This document shows positions 54,317 to 63,598 of a stretch of 64,000 nucleotides of DNA, in pieces; the stretch's first letter is position 1; each line of letters opens with the position of its first letter. The notes under the pieces are model-generated. The model ran no database searches, had not been told where the DNA came from, and saw nothing but the letters and a program-made list of their open reading frames with translations. Made by a program: the position numbers and the translations under genes. This stretch comes from Pseudoalteromonas sp. MSK9-3 (lineage in GTDB: Bacteria > Pseudomonadota > Gammaproteobacteria > Enterobacterales > Alteromonadaceae): NCBI RefSeq assembly GCF_003590335.1, contig NZ_MIET01000042.1, forward strand, positions 62,001 to 126,000, written 5' to 3'.

Positions 54317-55024
54317 ATGAATAGTGATACAGCAATTAATTTTCAACAAGTGAAAGCGGTTGTAAAGAACAACAAGCACCAAAGTGACCGACCTGTTTTT
54401 GAGTATGATATGAACATAGCGTGCTTATCGCAGGGACAGCTTCATGCAACAAGACTGTGGCGAGGTACCGCGCAAACAATAGTCGCAAAAGAAGAAGTAA
54501 CTTGGTGCCCAAACCAAGGGCTGTTATATGGCATGATGGCGCAGCCACACTTAAATGAAGAAGGTTCGCTCACCGTGGCAAATAACATGGCGACCTCGGT
54601 CTTGCAAAGTAAAAAATCGGCCCATAAAACAAAGCAAAAGTCACTGAAGTTTACGACGCGACCCTGTACTTTATTGAGTATACCATTTGAAATAGTCCAT
54701 CATTGGTCGGCATTAAAACGGGGAGAAAAAGTATGTTTGGATTATATTGTACTTAAGGTACAAGCACATACAAAAGTCACGTTACAAAAAAGAGAGACCA
54801 TCGACCATACAGTGGTTAGTGTGACACCGAACAACTGGTTTTGGCGAATGTTATTTGGGTCTACGGAGTATTATTATGATCGTAATACACTAAAACTGCG
54901 TAAAATCACTGGTTTATTAGAGCCGAGGGACCTAAACGTAAAAGGTAAATACATCGAATATTTGGGGCTTGCTCAATTTGAATCACCTGTTGATTACGGG
55001 CGTTTGAGGGAGTGCATAGTATGA
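54317..55024 (+). CDS. Protein of unknown function, first gene of an SDR/membrane/AraC cluster
   Basis: A 235-residue soluble protein not recognised as a family. Beta-rich sequence such as KKSAHKTKQKSLKFTTRPCTLL and HTKVTLQKRETIDHT is seen. The ATG at 54317 is chosen because the upstream GTG at 54305 has no SD; neither start has a strong one. Its stop overlaps the SDR start as ATGA, showing translational coupling. The linked genes suggest a shared metabolic task, perhaps with a lipid or small metabolite. Confidence 0.55.
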   Translation: MNSDTAINFQQVKAVVKNNKHQSDRPVFEYDMNIACLSQGQLHATRLWRGTAQTIVAKEEVTWCPNQGLLYGMMAQPHLNEEGSLTVANNMATSVLQSKKSAHKTKQKSLKFTTRPCTLLSIPFEIVHHWSALKRGEKVCLDYIVLKVQAHTKVTLQKRETIDHTVVSVTPNNWFWRMLFGSTEYYYDRNTLKLRKITGLLEPRDLNVKGKYIEYLGLAQFESPVDYGRLRECIV

Positions 55025-55743
55025 CAGAAACGGTGTTAATTACCGGAGGTACACGAGGGGTCGGAAAAGCATTGGTGGACCTGTATTTACGCCAAGGGTT
55101 TGATGTGGTCGCGACAGGGGCATCAGCGAACAGTGTTGAACGAGCGAAAGTGACTTGCCCCGATGCGCAGTGGTACAAATGTGATTTAACGCAGTTACAG
55201 GACATAAATCATTTGACCGAGCAGGTTGGCTCTCGTGCATTGACACTGGTTATTCATAATGCCGGTGTGCAGCAGAGCAGAGATTTTTTTCATCCTAAGA
55301 GTGAAGCATTGTCAATCGAAGATGAAACCACGATTAATTTTACCTCGGCCATTACGTTAACCAAGAAACTGTTTAGTAATATTGAGCAGCAATCAGGAAC
55401 GTGGGTGTTTGTTACATCTGGACTTGGCATTGCACCAAAACAAAGTTCACCAGTTTATTGTGCAAATAAAGCAGGACTGAGGGCCTTTTGTAAGTCGTTA
55501 AATGGTCAAGTCAGGCGCCATGGGAGTCATGTGAAGGTGTGTGAAGCGATACTCCCCTTGGTTGATACCGATATGACACGAGGTCGAGGTACTGGAAAAA
55601 TTTCAGCGATGCAGGCAGCAAAAGAGATTTATGACGGAGTAAATAACGCTAAGCAAGAAATACAGGTGGGTAAAGTACGTTTATTAATGAAAGCACGTGC
55701 TTTATTTCCTAACTTCATTGAAAACATCATGCTTAAATTATAG
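55021..55743 (+). CDS. Short-chain dehydrogenase/reductase
   Basis: A 240-residue NAD(P)-dependent oxidoreductase. The glycine-rich motif is TGGTRGVG (about 7-14), with NAGVQ, a catalytic serine in FVTSGLG and YCANK (YxxxK type). The ATG at 55021 overlaps the preceding stop (ATGA) and has GGGAG eight bases upstream. It is followed after 13 bases by the membrane protein gene. The substrate is unknown. Confidence 0.88.
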   Translation: MTETVLITGGTRGVGKALVDLYLRQGFDVVATGASANSVERAKVTCPDAQWYKCDLTQLQDINHLTEQVGSRALTLVIHNAGVQQSRDFFHPKSEALSIEDETTINFTSAITLTKKLFSNIEQQSGTWVFVTSGLGIAPKQSSPVYCANKAGLRAFCKSLNGQVRRHGSHVKVCEAILPLVDTDMTRGRGTGKISAMQAAKEIYDGVNNAKQEIQVGKVRLLMKARALFPNFIENIMLKL

Positions 55744-55756
55744 AAGGATATTGAGG

Positions 55757-56350
55757 ATGGCCAAAATAACAGTGTCCAAACGTGTACTCAATTGGATCGC
55801 TCGTCACGGAAAACGACCAATGGCAATACCGGCTTTATCACTGCTGTCGGTGGGTGATTTTTTTATACCTGCTTTACCAACACAAACATCGGTGATGTTA
55901 TTGGCGTGGTTACAGCCAAAAAAAGCTTGGCTTATTGCCTTCTTATTTGCCTTAGCTAGTGCGATTGGAACCAGCTTGTTAGTGGCTTTAGCACTGATGC
56001 TAGATAATTATCTCGTCAGTTTTGTGCCCAGCGAAGGCTCCAAGGGTTATGAACATTGGCAATGGCTGACAGGCTTAGTGCAAGAATATGGGTTAATTGC
56101 GTTGGCAACATTGTGCTTATTGCCAACGCCTCCACGTACATTGGTGGTATTAAGTATCTTATCCGGGCTGTCTATCAGTGCGGTGATTGCAATGGTTTTT
56201 ATGGGTAAATTAGTGTGGTTTTTAGCGGTGGTTACGTTTGTTTGTATGGCACCGACATGGCTGAATAAGGTCCCATGGATAGGTCAATTTGTATCAAAAC
56301 AGCGCCATCGTGCGTCAAGTGCGGTTACTACACGAAATATAAACACGTAA
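55757..56350 (+). CDS. VTT-domain-like inner membrane protein
   Basis: A 197-residue membrane protein with about four to five hydrophobic segments and SVGDFFIPALPTQT and LCLLPTPPRTLVVLSIL, loosely resembling the SNARE-associated/VTT (DedA/YqaA) family. That match is weak. The ATG at 55757 has GAGG four to five bases upstream, so an in-frame extension back to 55697 overlapping the SDR gene is not used. It continues the operon. Confidence 0.6.
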   Translation: MAKITVSKRVLNWIARHGKRPMAIPALSLLSVGDFFIPALPTQTSVMLLAWLQPKKAWLIAFLFALASAIGTSLLVALALMLDNYLVSFVPSEGSKGYEHWQWLTGLVQEYGLIALATLCLLPTPPRTLVVLSILSGLSISAVIAMVFMGKLVWFLAVVTFVCMAPTWLNKVPWIGQFVSKQRHRASSAVTTRNINT

Positions 56351-56389
56351 ATTAGCATAATGACTATTTGTTTCAGGGAGAAAGTAGCA

Positions 56390-57445
56390 GTGCCAAATAT
56401 AAAAGCGTCAACTATAAAAACGCAAGCACTACCAGAGTCGCCCGCATTTGCGAGCCGTATGATGTTGAATATTTTACGCTCAGGGCTTTCTACACTGGAT
56501 TTAGATATGATTGCTGACGACACTAAAGAGGTATCTGCGCACATTCCGCTCACAACAAAACAAAATTGGGTGAATGATGTTGCCAAGCTGTACGATATTA
56601 CAACACTATTACGACTCGGGGTGGGGGTCTCTGATTTTATTGGAACACCAATAGGCCGAGCACTATTAACCAATAGCTCAGTGCATACTTTGATAAAAAA
56701 ATGGCAACGTTTAGAGCGCTATATTCATAGCCAACATTTCATTACTGCAGAGTTTACATCACGCTATGTGAAAGTCAGTCATTGCTCAAATACTGAACAT
56801 CAGCCTACTGTAGAAGAAGATTTTGCTGTGTTGGGCGTCTTATGTGCGTTATTACAACACGTTTCAGGACAGCCCGTTTTATTATGTACATCTGCAAATA
56901 AGTGCTCTTGTGTGTTTGAACTGCCCTCGAATGTAATTTGCGCGCCATTTAAGGCCAAATCATATGAACAGATGAGTGCTCAACGTAATTGGTATATCCA
57001 TTTTGAAACAAATGTCTCTGCTAAACAAAGTGATATGGCAGAAGGTAAAGGGCAATTTATAGATGACTTAAGAATTATGTCGCCGGCGCATATGACAGAG
57101 CCTAATTCAGCGATATTGACAAACTTAGCGCAAGTGATAATGTCGTTGGGATTGTTAGATATTGACTTACCAAAGGTTGCGCATTCATTGGCTCTGTCAG
57201 TCAGGACATTGCAGCGCCGACTCAGCCAATTGAATATGAAATTCTCCTCTGTTGTACAGGAAGTGCGAGTTAAGCATGCTGGCATATTATTATTGGAAGG
57301 ACAGTTGGGGATCTCTGAGATTGGCTTTATATGTGGGTTTTCTGATCAAGCACATTTTTCGCGGGTGTTTAAAATGTGGACTGGGTTGTCTCCAAAGCAA
57401 TATGGTGAGTTTAAAAAGCAAAAAAGCTCACAGCCAAGCTGTTAG
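56390..57445 (+). CDS. AraC family transcriptional regulator
   Basis: A 351-residue regulator. The C-terminus has two helix-turn-helix motifs: LPKVAHSLALSVRTLQRRLS and ISEIGFICGFSDQAHFSRVF, ending in TGLSPKQYGEF, the AraC/XylS signature. The N-terminal 240 residues are an ArgR2/OruR-type sensing domain. The GTG at 56390 has AGGGAGA eight bases upstream and is preferred to the ATG at 56360. It probably regulates the three upstream genes, with which it forms a likely operon. Confidence 0.85.
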   Translation: MPNIKASTIKTQALPESPAFASRMMLNILRSGLSTLDLDMIADDTKEVSAHIPLTTKQNWVNDVAKLYDITTLLRLGVGVSDFIGTPIGRALLTNSSVHTLIKKWQRLERYIHSQHFITAEFTSRYVKVSHCSNTEHQPTVEEDFAVLGVLCALLQHVSGQPVLLCTSANKCSCVFELPSNVICAPFKAKSYEQMSAQRNWYIHFETNVSAKQSDMAEGKGQFIDDLRIMSPAHMTEPNSAILTNLAQVIMSLGLLDIDLPKVAHSLALSVRTLQRRLSQLNMKFSSVVQEVRVKHAGILLLEGQLGISEIGFICGFSDQAHFSRVFKMWTGLSPKQYGEFKKQKSSQPSC

Positions 57446-57503
57446 AACTAAAGGTGTATCGTGAATCGTCTTATTGTTCTAAGTGCAAAAAGCGATGTGG
57501 GGG

Positions 57504-57529
57504 ACGCGACCAGTAAAGTCGCGGTTCTT
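57504..57529 (+). terminator. Probable terminator after the AraC gene
   Basis: CGCGAC and GTCGCG form a GC-rich 6-base stem around a 7-base loop, followed by GTTCTTTA. It closes the cluster that ends at 57445, and the next gene is convergent. Confidence 0.65.
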
Positions 57530-57541
57530 TAATTGTAATTA

Positions 57542-58228
57542 TTACCATAGAATTGAATGAGTGGCGTGGTTGAGCAAGTTATAGTTATTGATTTTTCCCT
57601 CATATTCAAGATAAGCCATTTTACCTTCTAGCCCCTGTGGCGCTGGTGTGATGCCTTTGTAATACACCATTTTAGTGGCAGTTTTATTCAGGTGTACCTC
57701 TACTGTGCCCATAAAAAACCACATCCCGAATGATCCGGGTCCAATCTCAAAGACAAGTGTATCAGGTGTGTCTTTTATTAAAGCCACATTAAAGGGCGCG
57801 AGTTTTTTTGCTTTGAGAATAGGGCCATAGCAGGTGAGGGTTTTACCAGACTTTAAAGGGTCCAAGTGGGCGAGAATAAATTCACCAAACAGTGCAGGTA
57901 AACACATTTTGTCCTTTGGTTTTCGGCTTTCACGCCATGCGATTTTACCGTTACTGGAATGAGCGACGACCTCTTCATCATCAATTATAAGTTTACCAAT
58001 TTGTGCAGGGTGACCTTGTGACACAGTGACAGTGACTTGGTTTGTTTGTACATCAATGTCAGCGCTATACAGGGTTGTGTTTTTTTGTTTTTGACTAAGG
58101 TGTACAGAATATATTTTACCTGTGTCAGTTAGCTTGTGACTCATGTGTATATCTGCTTGATCTACATCGGCAGCATTTACGGTAAAGTGTGCGCTAAAAA
58201 ATAGGCTGGTGCATAATAATTTGTTCAT
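57542..58228 (-). CDS. Exported protein of unknown function
   Basis: A 228-residue exported protein with a signal peptide (about 1-19, cut near VNA) when started at the ATG at 58228. The longer in-frame start (58306) adds 26 residues that do not look like a signal. The mature part is beta-rich with a cysteine near TLTCYG and another in KMCLPALFG. It is not recognised as a family. It converges on the AraC gene. Confidence 0.65.
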   Translation of the reverse strand: MNKLLCTSLFFSAHFTVNAADVDQADIHMSHKLTDTGKIYSVHLSQKQKNTTLYSADIDVQTNQVTVTVSQGHPAQIGKLIIDDEEVVAHSSNGKIAWRESRKPKDKMCLPALFGEFILAHLDPLKSGKTLTCYGPILKAKKLAPFNVALIKDTPDTLVFEIGPGSFGMWFFMGTVEVHLNKTATKMVYYKGITPAPQGLEGKMAYLEYEGKINNYNLLNHATHSILW

Positions 58229-58427
58229 TGTTTGACTTATTTGTGTGACTCGTTGGATCACTATGATGGCAAGGTGGTCGAGTGAAAGATTGAAAATATA
58301 TGCCATAACATCAAGATAAAAACTAAATTGGCCACATTATGGTGCTTTGAAGGCAAGCGATGTTACTTTTTAGCACTAAATCTATTACCCTTATTGGTAA
58401 CTTTCTCTATTAAAATTAATTTGCTCT

Positions 58428-59168
58428 ATGATCATTAGTCATCAAACTCACGATATTACAACACCCACAGGCATTATGCGCACTTACCATTATTCCCCTG
58501 TTGAGGGTGGCAATTACCCATGTATCATTTTCTATTCAGAGATTTTTCAACAAACAGCCCCAATAGCACGCTCTGCAGCGATTTTGGCAAGTCATGGTTT
58601 TCACGTACTTGTGCCTGAAGTGTTTCATGAATTGAATCCAATTGGGACAGTACTTGCCTATGACGATGCAGGTAAAGACAAAGGCAATGAAGACAAATGG
58701 AGCAAGCAGTTAGAGCATCACGACAGTGATACGCAAGCATTACTTGAGTTTGCACAGCAGCTTAACGGGTGCAATGGTAATGTCGGCGCGATGGGGGTGT
58801 GTATTGGTGGACATTTAGCGTATAGAGCAGCCTTAAACCCTGCGATTAAAGCTGCGTTTTGTTTGTATGCAACCGATATTCATAGTGACTCGTTACCTGC
58901 GCAAATTGGTAATGGATCATTTGAAAGAATGAAAGACATACAAGGAGAAATCCATTTTGTATGGGGTAAGCAAGATCCACATGTACCTATGGAAGGGCGT
59001 TTGCGTATTTACACAGCCTGCCAACGTACAGGTATTAACTTCCATTGGCAGGAGGTAAATGCACAACATGCATTTATGCGTGATGAAGGTGACAGGTATG
59101 ACGCAGCATTAGCTATTTCAATGTATCAGCAAGCAGTGGCGTTATTTGGTAGAACACTCGCTTCATAA
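58428..59168 (+). CDS. Dienelactone hydrolase family protein
   Basis: A 246-residue alpha/beta hydrolase of the dienelactone hydrolase type. The catalytic cysteine is in MGVCIGGH, the aspartate in GKQDPHVP and the histidine in NAQHAFMRDEG, so the triad is complete. It likely hydrolyses small lactones or esters; the natural substrate is unknown. No good SD is visible before the ATG. Confidence 0.9.
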   Translation: MIISHQTHDITTPTGIMRTYHYSPVEGGNYPCIIFYSEIFQQTAPIARSAAILASHGFHVLVPEVFHELNPIGTVLAYDDAGKDKGNEDKWSKQLEHHDSDTQALLEFAQQLNGCNGNVGAMGVCIGGHLAYRAALNPAIKAAFCLYATDIHSDSLPAQIGNGSFERMKDIQGEIHFVWGKQDPHVPMEGRLRIYTACQRTGINFHWQEVNAQHAFMRDEGDRYDAALAISMYQQAVALFGRTLAS

Positions 59169-59267
59169 CATAGATATGAAGGTAAATGACTTATGTAATG
59201 TGGGTCATGCAAGAGGCTCACATTTTTTGATTACATATATAATGCGTTAGTGCAAAAGGAATTAAAT

Positions 59268-59765
59268 GTGGGCAATATACGAGTGGCAACCTCGGAAGAC
59301 TGTATTAATTTAGCTGCTTTGAGTGTGCTTGTATGGTTTGATACTTATGCGCTTGAGGGCGTTCGCTCTGAGTATTCGAAGTATGCATTATCAACATTTA
59401 CTGAAGCATATTTTTTAGACTTGTTAGCACGGCCTAACTATCAGTGCCTTGTGTGTGAAAAAGGCACGACTCTACAAGGGTTTGTGTTGGTTAACTTAGA
59501 ATCTCACTATGAAAGTGAGGCTAATGGCTATGAAGTTGAGAAGTTATATATCCATAGATTACATCAGGGCCAAGGTATAGGTAAAGCGCTGCTAAATGAT
59601 GTTGCACACCGATTTGGTGATGTGTTTTGGTTATATACTTGGGAAGAAAATGATGCTAATTCATTTTATATACATATAGGGCTTTCGTTAATAGGGCAGT
59701 ATCAGTTTACTTTTTCACAGAGTAAAATAGTGAATAATGTGTATGTTTCTTGTGCTAATAATTAA
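59268..59765 (+). CDS. GNAT family N-acetyltransferase
   Basis: A 165-residue acetyltransferase with the acetyl-CoA site VEKLYIHRLHQGQGIGKALL (Q/RxxGxG) and ENDANSFYIHIGLSLIG in motif B. The GTG at 59268 with AAAAGGA seven bases upstream is preferred to the upstream GTG at 59250, which overlaps that SD. A second acetyltransferase gene of a different subfamily follows. The substrate is unknown. Confidence 0.82.
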   Translation: MGNIRVATSEDCINLAALSVLVWFDTYALEGVRSEYSKYALSTFTEAYFLDLLARPNYQCLVCEKGTTLQGFVLVNLESHYESEANGYEVEKLYIHRLHQGQGIGKALLNDVAHRFGDVFWLYTWEENDANSFYIHIGLSLIGQYQFTFSQSKIVNNVYVSCANN

Positions 59766-59912
59766 TATGTTTTGTGGCCGTTTACTCAGCCATATCCATT
59801 GCAAATTAAATCTATGCATTGCGACTGTCGTCTAGAGCCTGAATATTTAGTTCATATGGCGTGGTCAGGATTCTACTGCCTTTTTAATATTACAGTGATA
59901 AGGATTATATTG

Positions 59913-60443
59913 ATGAATGTAAAGATCAGGCCTTTTAAGAACAATGATAGTGAAGCTTTTTTCTCTTCAGTGACAGAATCTGTAGAACACCTTGGGACCT
60001 GGCTTCCCTGGTGCCATAAAGATTACAGTATCGAGGAAGCCCAAGAATGGGTGAGATATAGTATTGAACAATGGCAAAGCGGGGCTGAATATAATTTTGT
60101 CATTGAAGATCTTGATTCGCAAAAAATACTCGGTTCAGTGGCTATTAACCAAATGGTGCCAATGCATCGTTGTGGTAATTTAGGCTATTGGGTGAATCAA
60201 TCTGTGTTGGGTCAAGGGGTGTGTGTCAAAGCAATTAAACAACTATTACATTATGCGTTTGCTGATCTTGGGCTGCAAAGAATCGAAATACATGTGCTTG
60301 AAGAGAACTATGCGAGCAATAGAGTGGCAGAAAAGTTAAACGCGACATTTGAAGGTGTACAAAGGCATAAGCTCTTTTTTAAAGATAGGCCTTATTCAGC
60401 AAAGTGTTATTCATTGATTCCTGCTGATATCGGTATTGAGTGA
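59913..60443 (+). CDS. RimJ/RimL-type GNAT N-acetyltransferase
   Basis: A 176-residue acetyltransferase of the RimJ/RimL group, which acetylates ribosomal protein N-termini or small amines. NLGYWVNQSVLGQGVCVKAIK carries the acetyl-CoA loop (QGxC variant) and NYASNRVAEKLNATFEG the C-terminal pattern. The ATG at 59913 has AAGGA eight bases upstream, so a 47-residue extension to 59772 is unlikely. Confidence 0.85.
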   Translation: MNVKIRPFKNNDSEAFFSSVTESVEHLGTWLPWCHKDYSIEEAQEWVRYSIEQWQSGAEYNFVIEDLDSQKILGSVAINQMVPMHRCGNLGYWVNQSVLGQGVCVKAIKQLLHYAFADLGLQRIEIHVLEENYASNRVAEKLNATFEGVQRHKLFFKDRPYSAKCYSLIPADIGIE

Positions 60444-60448
60444 TTTAA

Positions 60449-60476
60449 AAAAGGCGACAGGGTAATGTCGCCTTTT
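60449..60476. terminator. Bidirectional rho-independent terminator
   Basis: AAAAGGCGACA pairs perfectly with TGTCGCCTTTT across a 6-base loop, between the convergent acetyltransferase and RND pump genes. Confidence 0.92.
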
Positions 60477-60499
60477 ACTGTTAGTGACAAAGCATTAAA

Positions 60500-63400
60500 T
60501 TACAAGGTATTAAGGACAGGATCAGCAGTAAGGTTTTGCTCTGCTTCGACTTCTCCTCGATGATCTTTTGCGATCAGTTCGTATAACAATGGCAAAATGA
60601 TTAAAGTAAAAAATGTACCAATTACCATACCGGCGACCAAAATAATACCGATGCTATTTCGCGCTTCGGCACCTGCACCAGATACGAGCACTAAAGGGAA
60701 GTGACCCAATACAGTTGCACCCGTCGTCATCAGTATTGGACGTAATCTGGTGCTGGCGGCACCTTTAACGGCCTCTAATTTTGACTTACCTTCAAGCTGT
60801 AAATGGTTAGCAAACTCGACGATTAAAATGCCATTTTTAGCGATTAAACCGATGAGTGTGATCAGACCAATTTGGCTGTAAATATTGATGGTGGTTAATG
60901 CTAAAAATGGCAGCATTAATGCACCTGATAGTGCCAGCGGTGCACAGCCTAGTACGACCACTAAGGGGTCTCTAAAACTATTAAATTGAATAGTTAATAC
61001 AAAATAGACAATGATCATTGAGACAAACAACACGCCTACCATGGTATTGCCTTCTTTACGAAGCTGGCGTGATTCACCTGCGTAATCAATAGAGTAGCCG
61101 GTTGGTAGTATGTCTGCTGCTATTTTTTCAACCGTTGCGAGCCCTTGCTCCTTGGTTATGTGAGGAAGCACGCCAGCAAAGATCCGAAACGATTCTTGTT
61201 GATTAAATGACCCTAAAACGCGTGGGCTGGTATATGTGTGTAAACTGGCAAAAGATGATACTGGAATAAGTTCACCATCTCCGGTACGAATTTTCATATC
61301 AAGGATGTTTTCAGGGTTATAGCGTTCGCTATCGCCCACAATGGGAATGACACGAAATGCTTTACCGTCTTTATTGAAATAATTAACAAAGTTATTCGAC
61401 ATTAAGACACTTAGCTGTTCATTTACGGATGCTAGGTTTAGTCCTAAATCAGCGACTAGTTCTTTGTCTACTTTGAGCTCTGCTTGCGGTAAGTCAATTT
61501 TCAAATCTGTGTTCACGAATAAGAAGTTACCACTGGCATTTGTCCTGGCTAATATTTCATCAGCATACTTTTTTAAAGTCTCAGGATCATCATTTGCACG
61601 TACAACCATTTCTACATCAAATTGCCCCGCTGTTGGCAGTGATGCAGGCAAAATTGGAAACAAACTCAGCCCTGTGACACTTCCTAAGCGCCCATATAAG
61701 TCAAAGAGTAAATCGTGTACAGAGTGCGAACGCTCTTCAAAGGGGGCAAGCTCTACACCACCAAATCCAGCAGCCGCGGTGATGATCTGCCAAGTAAACT
61801 GTGCTCCTTCCGTTGCATTCATTACCTCTGCAGTGTCGTTCATTTTATTTGAAGTATAGGCTTGAGATGACTCTGGGGGGGCTTCAACCACAACTTGCAC
61901 CGTATTTTGATCTTCTATTGGGGCTAACTCTTGCTGTGACAACATATAAAATGGCACGCTTAGTAGTGACAATACAACAGCAATAAATATCAGCTGAGGG
62001 CGCATAGTGAACAGTGTGTCTAATAGCTTGAAATAACGTTTTTGTAGACGATCAAAATAGCCATTTACGGCTTGTGTTAACTTTCCTTCACGGCCTCCTT
62101 CAGGACTCACATAGGCACTCATGATTGGAGAGAGCGTCACTGCAACGATACCTGATATTAAAACAGCAATCGCTAACGTAAAAGCAAACTCTCTAAACAG
62201 AAACCCAGTTAGTCCTGTTAAAAAGCCGATTGGTGCATATACTGCTGCCAAAGTAAGCGTCATGGCAATCACCGGAACTAGCAATTGACGAGAGCTAATG
62301 AGTGCAGCTTGCAAGCGTGGTTTACCATCACGCATGTGACGTGCAACGTTTTCAACGACGACGATGGCATCGTCCACCACTAATCCGACTGACAATACAA
62401 TCGCGAGAATAGTTAATAAGTTTAACGAAAAGCCCATTAGAGAGATCACTGCTACGGCACCAAGAATAGAAATAGGAATAGTGATTAACGGCACCAATGC
62501 GGTTCTAAAAGATCCCATCATAGCGACAACCACGATGCCTACCAGCAGCACAGTTTCAGCTAACGTAGTGAATATTTCTTTAATTGAATCGCGCATGTAC
62601 AAGGTTCCATCATAGCCGATAGTGATTTGTATGCCGTGTGGAAGTTCTTGATTTAATTTGTCTAGTTTAGTGTAAAGTGCATCACCAATGTCAATTTCAT
62701 TGGCGCCAGGCAATGGCCAGATCGCAAGGAATACGGTATCGGTAGCATCCAGCCGAGCGGTCACCATTCCCTCAGCTTCTCCAATTTCAATGTCAGCAAC
62801 AGTGCCCAAACGTAGTTGACTACCGTTACTTTCCTTGATGACTAAATCTTCAAAATCAGACACCGTTTTTAATGTGGTATTCGCTAATAAATCGATACGT
62901 TGACGGTTATTTTCACTGTAGCCTAATGTGGCTATTGTATTATTACTTTGTAAGGCTGAAAAAATATCACTGGCACTTAAATCGTATATAGCCAGCTTGT
63001 CACTGTCGAGCCAAATTCGCATGGCAGGGTTACGCCCGCCTTCTAATGTGACTTTTTGTACCCCGTTGATATCGGTCAGGCCCGGTACTACGTTGCGCAC
63101 CAAATAATCACTGACTTCCCCTCTAGGAAGTGTCTGTGACTCCACGTTCAAATAGAATACGGCGTAGGGGCTATCAGCGCGAATAATTTCTATGGCAGGG
63201 TCTTCTGCCCCTGTGGGGAGCTCAAACTTGATTTGACCGAGTCGTGTACTCATTTCAGCCAAAGCATCTGTGGTATTGTGATTAAGCTGCAACCATGCTG
63301 TCACTTTACTCAGCCCTGATGTAGTGACTGAATCAACATAGTCGACCCCAGGTACTGATGACACAACCCGTTCGATTGGCTCCGTGACATAGCCTTTCAC

Positions 63401-63598
63401 GACATCGGCTGCTGCGCCGGTATAAACGGTATTAATGACTAAAGAGGCGCTTTCAATTTTTGGATATTGTTGTATCGAAATCTTATTTGCAGCATTGAGG
63501 CCTGCGAGTATTATCAAGAGTGATAATACGATGGAAAGGACCGGTCGCTGAACAAATATATCCATTATTGACGATTTGTTTTCATGCAATGCACTCAT
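60500..63598 (-). CDS. RND multidrug efflux pump inner membrane subunit (HAE1 type)
   Basis: A 1032-residue resistance-nodulation-division transporter that uses the proton gradient to expel drugs or other hydrophobic compounds through a tripartite pump. The N-terminus FVQRPVLSIVLSLLIILAG, the proton-relay pair D409-D410 in VGLVVDDAIVVVEN and the repeated TM pattern (twelve segments in two halves) mark the MexB/AcrB/MexW group. Length is normal. It begins at 63598, overlapping the adaptor stop by one base (TAATG), with GGAGGAG just upstream. The substrate range and the outer membrane channel are not in the window. Confidence 0.93.
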   Translation of the reverse strand: MSALHENKSSIMDIFVQRPVLSIVLSLLIILAGLNAANKISIQQYPKIESASLVINTVYTGAAADVVKGYVTEPIERVVSSVPGVDYVDSVTTSGLSKVTAWLQLNHNTTDALAEMSTRLGQIKFELPTGAEDPAIEIIRADSPYAVFYLNVESQTLPRGEVSDYLVRNVVPGLTDINGVQKVTLEGGRNPAMRIWLDSDKLAIYDLSASDIFSALQSNNTIATLGYSENNRQRIDLLANTTLKTVSDFEDLVIKESNGSQLRLGTVADIEIGEAEGMVTARLDATDTVFLAIWPLPGANEIDIGDALYTKLDKLNQELPHGIQITIGYDGTLYMRDSIKEIFTTLAETVLLVGIVVVAMMGSFRTALVPLITIPISILGAVAVISLMGFSLNLLTILAIVLSVGLVVDDAIVVVENVARHMRDGKPRLQAALISSRQLLVPVIAMTLTLAAVYAPIGFLTGLTGFLFREFAFTLAIAVLISGIVAVTLSPIMSAYVSPEGGREGKLTQAVNGYFDRLQKRYFKLLDTLFTMRPQLIFIAVVLSLLSVPFYMLSQQELAPIEDQNTVQVVVEAPPESSQAYTSNKMNDTAEVMNATEGAQFTWQIITAAAGFGGVELAPFEERSHSVHDLLFDLYGRLGSVTGLSLFPILPASLPTAGQFDVEMVVRANDDPETLKKYADEILARTNASGNFLFVNTDLKIDLPQAELKVDKELVADLGLNLASVNEQLSVLMSNNFVNYFNKDGKAFRVIPIVGDSERYNPENILDMKIRTGDGELIPVSSFASLHTYTSPRVLGSFNQQESFRIFAGVLPHITKEQGLATVEKIAADILPTGYSIDYAGESRQLRKEGNTMVGVLFVSMIIVYFVLTIQFNSFRDPLVVVLGCAPLALSGALMLPFLALTTINIYSQIGLITLIGLIAKNGILIVEFANHLQLEGKSKLEAVKGAASTRLRPILMTTGATVLGHFPLVLVSGAGAEARNSIGIILVAGMVIGTFFTLIILPLLYELIAKDHRGEVEAEQNLTADPVLNTL

